From Chloroflexota bacterium (GTDB lineage Bacteria; Chloroflexota; Dehalococcoidia; Dehalococcoidales; RBG-16-60-22), in contig VGOH01000014.1 of assembly GCA_016875955.1 (NCBI GenBank), forward strand, positions 1 through 13,607: a DNA stretch of 13,607 nt, read 5' to 3'. Positions 5,845-13,492 of this stretch are shown here, piece after piece. Positions within the stretch are counted from its first letter, which is position 1. The number at the start of each line of letters is the position of its first letter. A program made the translations under genes and the position numbers. The notes below the pieces were generated by a model. The model did not search any database and was not told the DNA's origin. It saw only the letters and a program-made list of their open reading frames with translations.

Positions 5845-7512
5845 GTGCTTAAAGCCGTCGAGCTTTTACAGCAGGGCAGGTCAGAAGAACTGTGGCAGAT
5901 GTGCTGTGGCTATCTGAAACTTTCTCTGGAGCACTTCATGGACATACAGCAGAGGCTGCTCCTGGAGCAGATAAGACTGCTCAGCGGGTGCACGCTGGGC
6001 CGCAAGCTCATGCATGGCGCCAGGCCGGAAACGGTGGCGGAATTCCGTGAACAGGTGCCGCTGACGACCTACGCCGACTACTGCCCCGAGCTCAGCGAGA
6101 AAAGAGAGGCCCCGCTACCTGCCGACCCCGCCTTCTGGGTGCATACTTCCGGGCGCTCCGGCGATTACCCCTGCAAGTGGGTGCCCATCACGCGGGCGTT
6201 TGCCGAGGAACTGAGCACCATTATGTATGGTGTGGGCATGTTTTCCAGCTGTCGGGAGTGGGGGGACACTTCCCAGCTTAACGACCACCCCAAGTTCGTC
6301 TATACGGTAGCCCCCAGACCTTACATTTCCGGCACCATGGCGGATATACTCAGTATGCAGACCCCTACCCACTACCTGCCTCCGCTGGAAGAAGCCGAGG
6401 AGCTTTCCTTTGAAGACAGGATAAGGCTGGGCTTCAAGCAGGCCCTGTCCCAGGGGCTTGATTACTTTTTTGGACTGTCCATGGTCCTGGTAGTGGTGGG
6501 CAACAAGTTCAGCGACTCGTCCAATAAGATTGACCTCCGTCCCCTGCTCACCCAACCCAGAGCCCTCTTCCGTCTGGCCAGGGGAATGGCCAAGAGCAAG
6601 CTGGCACGACGTCAGATGCTGCCCAAGGACATCTGGCCGGTGAAGGGCATTATCAGCGGCGGCCTTGACAGCGCTGTCTACCGCGACAAGATAAAGGCGC
6701 TCTGGGGGAGATACCCGCTTGACGTCTATTCCAGTACTGAGGGCGGCATCATCGCCACGCAGACCTGGGACTACGAGGGTATGACTTTCGTTCCCAGCCT
6801 CAACTTCCTTGAGTTCATTCCGGAACAGGAACACTTCAAGTGCCGTCTTGACCCCGAATATCAGCCAGAGACGGTGCTGCTCGATGAAGTGGAAGCCGGT
6901 CATAATTATGAGATGGTACTCTCCAACTTCCACGGCGGAGCGCTGGTCAGGTACCGTCCCGGCGACATGATTCGCATCACCTCATTGCGTAATGAGCGGC
7001 TGGGCATCGACCTTCCCCAGATGGCCTTTGAGCGACGTGCCGATGACCTGCTTGATTTCGTCTTTGTCCGGCTCACCGAAAAGACCATCTGGCAGGCAAT
7101 TGAGAATAGCGGCGTCGCTTATGAAGACTGGACCGCCTTCAAGAAGGAAGGACAGCCAGTGCTCAGTCTGCACCTCGAGTTGCAAAACGGCTATCAGGGC
7201 AGCGAGGCGGAAATCGCTGCCGCCATACGGGAACAGATTCTCAGCTCAGATAGCCAGAACAAAGACACGGCGGCGCTGTACCGCGATGACTTTGCCAACA
7301 TGATTGACTTCAAGGTTGAGGTCAATCTGCTTTCTCCCGGGGCTTTTGCCCATTTCACCCGGCAACGTCAGGCGGAGGGGGCTGACCTGGCGCACCTCAA
7401 GCCGCCACACATGAACCCGTCTCAGCGAGTGCTCGCCCTCCTGACGGAGAAACCCGCCGAAGTGGTCAGGGTCGGTTCCGGGACCGGGAGTGAGACGGCC
7501 GCGGTCAGGTAG
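5845..7512 (+). CDS. GH3-family acyl-adenylating enzyme (bacterial GH3 homologue)
   Basis: About 555 residues, the usual GH3 length. Plant GH3 enzymes are adenylate-forming amido synthetases that join an acyl acid to an amino acid; bacterial members are mostly uncharacterised. Family features visible in order are FREQVPLTTYADY (about residue 70), a nucleotide-loop segment WVHTSGRSGDYPCKWVPIT near 100, YSSTEGGIIATQ near 295, and LVRYRPGDMIRIT near 370, followed by a C-terminal domain of about 170 residues. The loop has SGRSG where the family typically has SGTTxG. There is no signal peptide or membrane segment, so it is cytoplasmic. GTG 5845 is chosen because GAGAGG (5834-5839) lies 5 bases upstream; TTG 5827 and GTG 5839 are alternatives. 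No partner biosynthetic gene or carrier protein lies nearby, so the acyl substrate cannot be named. Confidence 0.88.
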   Translation: MLKAVELLQQGRSEELWQMCCGYLKLSLEHFMDIQQRLLLEQIRLLSGCTLGRKLMHGARPETVAEFREQVPLTTYADYCPELSEKREAPLPADPAFWVHTSGRSGDYPCKWVPITRAFAEELSTIMYGVGMFSSCREWGDTSQLNDHPKFVYTVAPRPYISGTMADILSMQTPTHYLPPLEEAEELSFEDRIRLGFKQALSQGLDYFFGLSMVLVVVGNKFSDSSNKIDLRPLLTQPRALFRLARGMAKSKLARRQMLPKDIWPVKGIISGGLDSAVYRDKIKALWGRYPLDVYSSTEGGIIATQTWDYEGMTFVPSLNFLEFIPEQEHFKCRLDPEYQPETVLLDEVEAGHNYEMVLSNFHGGALVRYRPGDMIRITSLRNERLGIDLPQMAFERRADDLLDFVFVRLTEKTIWQAIENSGVAYEDWTAFKKEGQPVLSLHLELQNGYQGSEAEIAAAIREQILSSDSQNKDTAALYRDDFANMIDFKVEVNLLSPGAFAHFTRQRQAEGADLAHLKPPHMNPSQRVLALLTEKPAEVVRVGSGTGSETAAVR

Positions 7513-7513
7513 T

Positions 7514-7550
7514 ACTTTAGTCCACCGCACTTTGGTTAAACGACTTTAGT
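7514..7550 (+). repeat. Three direct repeats ACTTTRGT upstream of the sensor promoter
   Basis: ACTTTAGT (7514-7521), ACTTTGGT (7529-7536) and ACTTTAGT (7543-7550) occur in the same orientation at 15- and 14-base intervals, ending 5 bases before the -35 box at 7556. Spacing of about one and a half helical turns upstream of a promoter suggests an activator array, but no binding protein is identified. Confidence 0.55.
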
Positions 7551-7555
7551 TTTGC

Positions 7556-7590
7556 TTGACAGTCCTACTGAATGAGGTAATAATTACCTC
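7556..7590 (+). promoter_or_regulatory. Promoter and overlapping operator of the c-di-GMP sensor gene
   Basis: A consensus -35 TTGACA (7556-7561) is followed by TAATAA (7578-7583, spacer 16) or AATAAT (7579-7584, spacer 17). The -10 lies inside a perfect inverted repeat GAGGTAAT-A-ATTACCTC (7574-7590). Transcription would start at about 7590, only a few bases before ATG 7594, and no ribosome-binding site is correctly placed. The gene may therefore be translated from a nearly leaderless message. Confidence 0.6.
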
Positions 7591-7593
7591 GTA

Positions 7594-10500
7594 ATGAATG
7601 TTTACAGCCTGTTCCCTTTAATCGCGGTAATTGCGTATGTACCGCTGCTGATAACCACTTTGGGCAGCCGTCCCTGGCAGACGCGCCACAAGCTTTTCAT
7701 TTTATTCCTAGTGGCGGCCATCTGCTGGAGTCTGACCTCTATTTTCCTGCGCAGCAATTATTTCCCGCAATATAACTTCTTTCTCCTTAAGCTCATCCTG
7801 CTTACCTATACGCTTACGGCGATACAATTTTATGTCTTTCTCTCTTCTTTCTTTGCTCCAGGTGAAGGGCGCTGGCTCCCCCTCGCTTACGCATCTGTGG
7901 CTGTAATCATCATATTAATTGTGCTGGGTGTTGCCCCGGAGGGAGTCTACGCTGATGGCGACAAACTCTACCTTGATTATGGACAAGGCATTATCTTTCT
8001 GATAGCCCCGCTTATGATCCTGGCGGTCAGAGCCGGATTCCTCTTCTGGAGAAGGATGAAGATTCTGGATAACCCCATGCTCCACAACCAGATACTCTCC
8101 CTGCTTATCGGCCTCTTTTTGTTTGTTTTCTTCACTTTCGCCGCCTTCCTCCCGTGGGGAAGAGAATATGCCGTGTCTCACTTTGGCAGTGCTATTATGG
8201 CCATTATCTTCAGCTATGCGGTTATCAGACATCAGCTGGTTGACATCAGGATAGTTTTAAGACGCGGGCTGTGGTGGATGAGCCTGGGGTTTCTTGGTGT
8301 TCTCTTTTACGGATTTTTACTGGTGATACTCAATGCCATCCTCGGCCTTAAGTTAGACGTGGTCACTGCCTCCTCAGCCACCGCCATTGCCGTTATCGTC
8401 GCCATATTTATCTACAGACTGCGCAACCTTCTCTTTGTCACTCTGGGTAAAGCCCTGCAGGGACAGAGCTATGACTACCGCCAGAAGCTATCGGAATTTG
8501 CCCGCAAGATACACAATGTCTTCAGCCTGAAGGAACAGGGCGGCGAGCTGCTCTCGCTGGTTACCAAGGCCGTCCGCTGCCAGCGAGCCCGCCTCCTCTT
8601 TCTGGAAGTGGGTGGGCAGGATTATACCACCCAGTTTGTTGAGCCCAAAGCAAAAGACGAATCTACGTATCAGTTCAGCCTGAGTGGTAAAAGCCTGATA
8701 GCCAGCTATCTGCTAAAGGAACGCAAACTGCTGACCAAGGAGCAACTGGCCATTCTGCCCGAATTCCGGGGATTATGGGAGGAGGAAAAAAGTGAAATCG
8801 ATGCCCAGGAGATAGAGCTCTTCATGCCGCTGATAAGCCGGGAACGGCTCATCGGCATTCTGGTGCTGGACAGGAAAGCTTCCGGCAGGTATTCCCTGGA
8901 AGACCTCAGCCTGCTTGAGGAGGTTGCCGGCCAGGTTGCGGTGAGCATGGAAAAGGAATACCTCCGCGAGCGGCTCAGAGAACGTGAAGAAGAGCTATCG
9001 GTGATAAACCGCTGCAGCGCCATCATCACCTCAAGCATGAATATCCAGGAAAACTATGATAGTTTCATCGGCGAGCTGAAGAAAGTGGTGGACATTGACT
9101 GGTCCTCTATTGTCCTCATCCAGGACAGTCACCTCAACTTCCTGGCCCTTTATTCCGAGATAGGCTCGGCCTGGAAGCTCGGCGAGCAAATCCCCCTCCG
9201 GGGCACGGGGACAGAATGGGTAGCCCTTAATAAAAAGGCTCTGCTGGAGTCCGACCTGGAACAGGGCGGGCAGTTTGTCACCGCGGGGTACCACTACAAG
9301 CAAGGGGTGCGCACTATCGCTTACCTCCCGCTCATCGCCAAGGGGCTAGTCATCGGCAGTTTTGTCGCCGCCACCTGCCACCCGAATGCTTACTCGCAAA
9401 GACATATGGCGCTCCTGGAGCAGCTTGCCGCCCAGATTGCCATGTCCATAGAGAACTCTCGCCTTTATGCTGAAGCCGAAGAAAAGGCACGGATTGATGA
9501 GCTAACTGATTTGCTGAATCGCCGTTCCCTGAATGAACTGATGACCACGGAGATTAACCGGCACTCACGCTACGGCGGTGTCTTCTCGTTGATTATCCTG
9601 GACCTTGACAATTTCAAAGCCTTTAATGATAACTACGGGCACGTGGCCGGCGACAGGTTGCTCAAGGAAATCGGCAAAGTTCTCAAGCGCACCATACGGA
9701 GCACTGACCAGGCTTTCCGCTACGGCGGTGATGAGTTTGCCATTCTGTTACCTAATACACCCATTGACGCGGCCACTCAGGTAGCGGACCGTGTCCGTCG
9801 CCAGGTTGCCGCTAATGTAAAGGCGGGACGTATCACCATTACCGTTAGCCTCGGCCTGGCAAACTGGCCCGCAGATGGCTTCGCCGCCGATGAAATAGTG
9901 GCGGCAGCTGATGGTGCCCTTTATCGCGCCAAGCGGGAAGGTGGTAATTGCTGCTACTGTGCCTCGGGAACTTTACTGGAACTGGCCGATACCCAAAGCA
10001 GAGCCATGGATAGCCGGGATGGCGATACGCTGAGCGCTATCTTTGCCCTGGCGGAAACGGTTGATGCCAAGGAACATTACGCCAACAGCCACTGGAAAAA
10101 GGTGCGGGAGTTTGCTGCCCTTCTGGCCACTGCCGTAGAGCTGGATGAGGAGGAAGTCCGCCATCTTGAGACCAGCGCCTGTCTGCATGACATCGGCAAG
10201 ATAAGCGTCAGCGAGAAAATATTGAATAAGCGCGGCCAGCTGAAGCCTGACGAATGGGCAGTAATTAAAACTCACCCTCAGGTTGGGGTGAATATCGCCA
10301 GCCGCGCCCCGGAACTGTCCCACTGCCTTCCCGGCATCCTGCACCACCATGAGAGATATGATGGGACGGGATATCCAATTGGCCTGAAAGGCGAAGAGAT
10401 ACCTCTGGAAGCTCGCATTCTGGCGATAGCTGATGCTTTTGCCGCCATGACCTCGGTGCGGAGCTACTCCAAGGCCCTGTCAGTTGAGAAGGCAATGGCG

Positions 10501-10650
10501 GAACTGCAACGAGGTGCCGGTACTCAATTTGACCCGAATCTGGTTGATATTTTCCATACTGCCTTCCTGAGCACTGAGCGAGCACCGAAGGATATGGAAG
10601 CTGAAGGTGAGGAGGTGGCCTTACCCGAGGCTGGTAAGGCTGACAATTAA
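7594..10650 (+). CDS. Membrane sensor with GAF-GAF-GGDEF-HD-GYP: dual c-di-GMP cyclase/phosphodiesterase
   Basis: A 1018-residue signalling protein. Residues 1-280 hold about nine hydrophobic segments, resembling the 7TM histidine-kinase sensor region plus two extra helices. Two GAF domains follow (about 310-455 and 465-625) with a charged linker. The GGDEF domain (about 630-785) has an intact RYGGDEF at 709-715 and, five residues before GGDEF, RSTD, the RxxD product-inhibition site. The HD-GYP domain (about 800-985) has H865-D866 in LHDIGKIS and HHERYDGTGYP at 918-928, all catalytic residues present. GGDEF makes cyclic di-GMP from GTP; HD-GYP breaks it down. Both look active, so the GAF/membrane input may set the balance. 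There is no His-kinase domain. The next gene, a response regulator, starts 22 bases after the stop, suggesting an operon. Confidence 0.93.
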   Translation: MNVYSLFPLIAVIAYVPLLITTLGSRPWQTRHKLFILFLVAAICWSLTSIFLRSNYFPQYNFFLLKLILLTYTLTAIQFYVFLSSFFAPGEGRWLPLAYASVAVIIILIVLGVAPEGVYADGDKLYLDYGQGIIFLIAPLMILAVRAGFLFWRRMKILDNPMLHNQILSLLIGLFLFVFFTFAAFLPWGREYAVSHFGSAIMAIIFSYAVIRHQLVDIRIVLRRGLWWMSLGFLGVLFYGFLLVILNAILGLKLDVVTASSATAIAVIVAIFIYRLRNLLFVTLGKALQGQSYDYRQKLSEFARKIHNVFSLKEQGGELLSLVTKAVRCQRARLLFLEVGGQDYTTQFVEPKAKDESTYQFSLSGKSLIASYLLKERKLLTKEQLAILPEFRGLWEEEKSEIDAQEIELFMPLISRERLIGILVLDRKASGRYSLEDLSLLEEVAGQVAVSMEKEYLRERLREREEELSVINRCSAIITSSMNIQENYDSFIGELKKVVDIDWSSIVLIQDSHLNFLALYSEIGSAWKLGEQIPLRGTGTEWVALNKKALLESDLEQGGQFVTAGYHYKQGVRTIAYLPLIAKGLVIGSFVAATCHPNAYSQRHMALLEQLAAQIAMSIENSRLYAEAEEKARIDELTDLLNRRSLNELMTTEINRHSRYGGVFSLIILDLDNFKAFNDNYGHVAGDRLLKEIGKVLKRTIRSTDQAFRYGGDEFAILLPNTPIDAATQVADRVRRQVAANVKAGRITITVSLGLANWPADGFAADEIVAAADGALYRAKREGGNCCYCASGTLLELADTQSRAMDSRDGDTLSAIFALAETVDAKEHYANSHWKKVREFAALLATAVELDEEEVRHLETSACLHDIGKISVSEKILNKRGQLKPDEWAVIKTHPQVGVNIASRAPELSHCLPGILHHHERYDGTGYPIGLKGEEIPLEARILAIADAFAAMTSVRSYSKALSVEKAMAELQRGAGTQFDPNLVDIFHTAFLSTERAPKDMEAEGEEVALPEAGKADN

Positions 10651-10672
10651 TTTTTAAAAGGGGTTGCGGACA

Positions 10673-11347
10673 ATGAATAAAGTACAGGTGATTATCGTTA
10701 GCCAGCAGGTGCTTTTCCGTCAGGGGATAGAACACTCCCTTTCCCGAACCAAGGACGTCCAGATTTCGGCCACGGCCGACGTCTCAGATGAGGTGCTGTC
10801 TATAGTTGATAACCTGCCGCCCGATGTGGCGCTGCTGGATATCGATTCTCCGGCAGACAACGGCCTGAAGCTGGCACGCCGCATAAAACAGCGCCTGCCC
10901 ACAATCGGTGTGGTGGTGCTTACGTCCAACCCGGATGATGCCCAGCTCTTCCAAGCGCTTAAAGCTCAGGCAGTGGCTTACCTGAGCAAGGAGGTCACCG
11001 CCAGCGAGCTGGTTGATACCATAAGGCGCGTTTCCCGGGGTGAGCACCCGATAAATGAAAGCCTGACCACCCGACCCAAACTGGCGGAACAGGTGCTGAA
11101 GCAGTTCCAGGAACTGTCACTGCGCAGCGAAGCGGAACAGTTCATTGCCCCGCTCACTCCCAGAGAGATGGAAATCCTGAGATACATTGCTCAGGGCTAT
11201 CTGAACAAGCAGATTGCCGCCGAGCTGGACATCAGCGAACAGACGATTAAAAACCATGTTACCTCTATTTTGCGCAAGTTAAATGCCAACGCCCGCACAG
11301 AAGCGGTCGTTGTTGCCATCAAGCAAGGACTGATTTCCCTCGGTTGA
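10673..11347 (+). CDS. LuxR/NarL-type response regulator with a degenerate receiver domain
   Basis: At 224 residues it has the normal NarL layout: receiver (1-120), linker, and C-terminal LuxR-type helix-turn-helix beginning LTPREMEILRYIAQGYLNKQ and continuing EQTIKNHVTSILRKL. The receiver keeps D56 (ALLDID), T84 (VVLTS) and K106 (YLSKE), but the N-terminal acidic pair that binds Mg2+ is replaced: residues 10-11 read SQ in IIVSQQVLFRQG, where the active neighbour at 12648 has DD. Normal phosphorylation is therefore unlikely. ATG 10673 is preferred over TTG 10664 because AAAAGGGG (10656-10663) is 9 bases before it and touches the TTG. It follows the c-di-GMP sensor by 22 bases and probably shares its transcript. 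It may be controlled by ligand, by partner binding, or by expression level. It may bind DNA constitutively. Confidence 0.9.
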   Translation: MNKVQVIIVSQQVLFRQGIEHSLSRTKDVQISATADVSDEVLSIVDNLPPDVALLDIDSPADNGLKLARRIKQRLPTIGVVVLTSNPDDAQLFQALKAQAVAYLSKEVTASELVDTIRRVSRGEHPINESLTTRPKLAEQVLKQFQELSLRSEAEQFIAPLTPREMEILRYIAQGYLNKQIAAELDISEQTIKNHVTSILRKLNANARTEAVVVAIKQGLISLG

Positions 11348-11416
11348 TGTTCACCTTATACCTTCCCAGCAGTGACACCTTTTATCTCTTTGCAATATAA
11401 ATTTTTATGTCTAGTC

Positions 11417-11445
11417 TTGACATAAGGCACGTTGCGAATTACCAT
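11417..11445 (+). promoter_or_regulatory. Promoter of the histidine kinase-response regulator pair
   Basis: TTGACA (11417-11422) lies 17 bases before TACCAT (11440-11445), four of six -10 matches. A start site near 11452 follows. This lies downstream of the longest-ORF start (TTG 11432) and supports a later start codon for the kinase. Confidence 0.6.
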
Positions 11446-11476
11446 TAAACATAAAAGGGTGGGGCAAAAGCAGTCA

Positions 11477-12646
11477 ATGCAGTACCGCTACGAAAAAGAA
11501 GCCTACCAGTTTCTGGCCGTCTATCGTTTCCTGGCGTATGCGCTGGCGGTGCTCTTCTCACAGGTTGCGCCGGCAATTAGCGCCCTGCCCCAGGTTCAGC
11601 TCATTACCATTTTTAGCACGCTCGGCGTCTATTCCATCCTGAAAGTTTTTTCACCCCTGCGCTGGCAGGCCAGAGGCACCATGACCTACCTGATACTGAG
11701 CGGGGATTTCATCCTCTGTATCCTGCTCATCGTTTACACCCATGGCCTGAACAGCATCTTCCTGCTTTATTCCCTCACGCCAATCATGACGGCTGCCCTG
11801 CTCTTTGAAGAAAGAGTGGCCCTTGCCCTGGCTGCCACCGCATCCATCGTCCTTTCGCTCACGCACGTATTCCTCAGCCAGTTCACCACGCGAATTGCCT
11901 GGATAATGCAGGGGTACAATCTCACCCTGCTCATCGTCTATACGCTTTTCTCCTTAGTTGCCGCCACCGTGCCCTACCGCATCAACCTGAATATACGGCG
12001 TCGCATTGAACGGGATGCCATAATTGAAGAGCGCCGCCGCATTGCCAGAGAGATTCATGACGGTGTTGCCCAGTCTTTAAGCTATCTCAACCTGAAGACA
12101 AAGTCGGTCAGTGACCTGCTCACCTCAAAGAATACCGTACAGGCCATCACCGAGCTTACTGAAATCCGCAACGTGGTGCAGGACACTTACGAGGATATCC
12201 GGGAGTCAATCGACCAGTTAAGCACCGAAATTAAAAACGTTTCCATTCTGGCCGCTCTGGGCAACTATGTCCGGGAGTTCAGCAGCAACAATGGTATCCC
12301 GGTGCAGTTTGAAATCGCCAAGCCTTTTGCCCAGCTTTCCCCGGTGGCAGAACTGCAGCTGCTGCGCATCGGCCAGGAAGCATTGACCAATGTCCGGCGC
12401 CACGCTATGGCCAGCAGCGTTGACGTAAGGCTGAGAAATACCGGAGACTCGGTGGAAATGATAATAAAAGACAATGGCAAGGGTTTTAACCTTGAAGCAC
12501 TGGAGGAATACCCGCCTGGCTATCACGGCCTGACCATCATCAAGGAGCGGGCCGAGGGGCTTGGGGGTAAAGTGTGGATTGAAACTGCTCCCGGTAAGGG
12601 CACTGAAGTAAAGGTCCATCTACCGGTGGAGAAAGTGAGGATGTGA
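11477..12646 (+). CDS. NarX/DegS-type membrane sensor histidine kinase
   Basis: About 389 residues. The N-terminal part (about 12-175) has five or six membrane helices with very short loops, so it probably senses a membrane or small-molecule signal and has no large external domain. The dimerisation domain is of the HisKA_3 type: RIAREIHDGVAQSLSYL with phosphoacceptor H194. The ATPase domain shows the N box EALTNVRRHA (N305), G1 IKDNGKGF (D332), HGLTIIKERA and G2 GKGTEV (from 373). This family phosphorylates NarL-type regulators, and one starts 1 base after the stop, so the pair is almost certainly cognate. ATG 11477 was chosen because TTG 11432 lies upstream of the predicted transcription start; GTG 11459 is also possible. 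The only ribosome-binding-like run, AGGGTGGGG (11456-11464), is 12 bases away. Confidence 0.9.
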   Translation: MQYRYEKEAYQFLAVYRFLAYALAVLFSQVAPAISALPQVQLITIFSTLGVYSILKVFSPLRWQARGTMTYLILSGDFILCILLIVYTHGLNSIFLLYSLTPIMTAALLFEERVALALAATASIVLSLTHVFLSQFTTRIAWIMQGYNLTLLIVYTLFSLVAATVPYRINLNIRRRIERDAIIEERRRIAREIHDGVAQSLSYLNLKTKSVSDLLTSKNTVQAITELTEIRNVVQDTYEDIRESIDQLSTEIKNVSILAALGNYVREFSSNNGIPVQFEIAKPFAQLSPVAELQLLRIGQEALTNVRRHAMASSVDVRLRNTGDSVEMIIKDNGKGFNLEALEEYPPGYHGLTIIKERAEGLGGKVWIETAPGKGTEVKVHLPVEKVRM

Positions 12647-12647
12647 G

Positions 12648-13319
12648 ATGGAACCGGTAAAGGTACTGGTGGTAGATGACCACGCCCTTTTTCGCCGCGG
12701 CATAGTCACCGTTCTGGCAAATCAGGAGAATATCAGTGTGGTGGGGGAGGCGAACAACGGGCTGGAGGCAATAGAAAAAGCCGCGGAACTGGCGCCTGAT
12801 GTTATCGTGATGGACCTGAACATGCCGCAGTGCAACGGGCTGGAGGCCACGCAGGTGCTCCAGGCCAGAATGCCCCAGATAAATATCCTGGTTTTAACCG
12901 TCTCCGAAAATGAAGCTGACCTTTTCCGTGCCATCAAGTTCGGGGCTACCGGCTATATCCTGAAGAATACGGAGCCAGAGGAACTCGTTCAGGCAATCGC
13001 CCATATTGCCCAGGGTGGCGTCATTATTTCCCCGGTTATGGCGGCAAAACTGCTCACCGAATTTAAAGGTTCAGCCACTGGTTTCAAGGCCAAAGCGGCG
13101 GTTGATGAAGAAGCTGCCCTGAGCCCCCGGGAAGACGAGGTGCTGCGGCTGATAGCGCAGGGAGCCACCAACAAAGAAATCGCTGATTCGCTGTTTATCT
13201 CAGAGAATACGGTGAAGACGCACCTGCGCAATATAATGGACAAACTACACCTGGCCAACCGCAGCCAGGCGGCGGCATACGCCGTAAAGCGGGGTCTTGC
13301 GCCCGACAGCCAGAAATAG
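12648..13319 (+). CDS. NarL/LuxR-type response regulator
   Basis: A 223-residue transcription regulator phosphorylated by the upstream kinase. The receiver has all expected residues: D10-D11 in VVDDHALFRRG, phosphoacceptor D56 in VIVMDLNMPQCNG, T in ILVLTVSEN, and K in GYILKN. The C-terminal LuxR-type domain begins LSPREDEVLRLIAQGATNKE and continues ENTVKTHLRNIMDKL. It is separated from the kinase by one base, with GAGG at 12637-12640 as the ribosome-binding site. It differs from the regulator at 10673, whose acidic pair is lost. A plausible target is the pilin promoter 80 bases after its stop, since the same 9-base word TTATGTCTA occurs at the kinase promoter and before the pilin promoter. 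That is inference from position. Confidence 0.95.
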   Translation: MEPVKVLVVDDHALFRRGIVTVLANQENISVVGEANNGLEAIEKAAELAPDVIVMDLNMPQCNGLEATQVLQARMPQINILVLTVSENEADLFRAIKFGATGYILKNTEPEELVQAIAHIAQGGVIISPVMAAKLLTEFKGSATGFKAKAAVDEEAALSPREDEVLRLIAQGATNKEIADSLFISENTVKTHLRNIMDKLHLANRSQAAAYAVKRGLAPDSQK

Positions 13320-13399
13320 TCGGGTACTAGGCGAAAAGTCTTATGTCTACTCACCCGAAAGCATTAGTCCTCCACACTGAAAATCACCTCTTCGCAGTA

Positions 13400-13428
13400 T
13401 TGTAAGTGAAATCACTATGCTCTATGAT
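13400..13428 (+). promoter_or_regulatory. Candidate pilin promoter
   Basis: TTGTAA (13400-13405) lies 17 bases before TATGAT (13423-13428), a five-of-six -10 box. An inverted repeat AGTGA-AA-TCACT (13405-13416) fills the spacer and could be an operator. No sigma-54 GG-N10-GC promoter was found, although that type drives pilA in some Proteobacteria. Confidence 0.5.
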
Positions 13429-13439
13429 GCAAATGTTGC

Positions 13440-13460
13440 CTGGTAATCTCTTTTTACCAG
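13440..13460 (+). other. Hairpin in the pilin mRNA leader
   Basis: CTGGTAA (13440-13446) and TTACCAG (13454-13460) form a 7-bp stem with a 7-base loop, about 5 bases after the predicted transcription start and 20 bases before the ribosome-binding site. There is no T tract directly after it, so it is not a terminator. A 5' stabilising stem or a protein site is possible. Confidence 0.4.
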
Positions 13461-13492
13461 AAGGTAATAAAGGTGAATAAGGAGGTGAAGAA

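Noticed and set aside
6115..6933. A 272-codon open frame on the minus strand opposite the GH3 gene
   Set aside because: It is antisense to conserved GH3 motifs, has low-complexity composition, and has no ribosome-binding site or promoter.
11432..11476. TTG 11432 as the kinase start
   Set aside because: It lies between the predicted -35 and -10 boxes and so upstream of the expected transcript; the added residues are basic and unlike the membrane sensor that follows.
13320..13370. Terminator after the last response regulator
   Set aside because: CGGGTACTAG and CTACTCACCCG can pair only imperfectly over a long loop and no T tract follows, so I do not call it.
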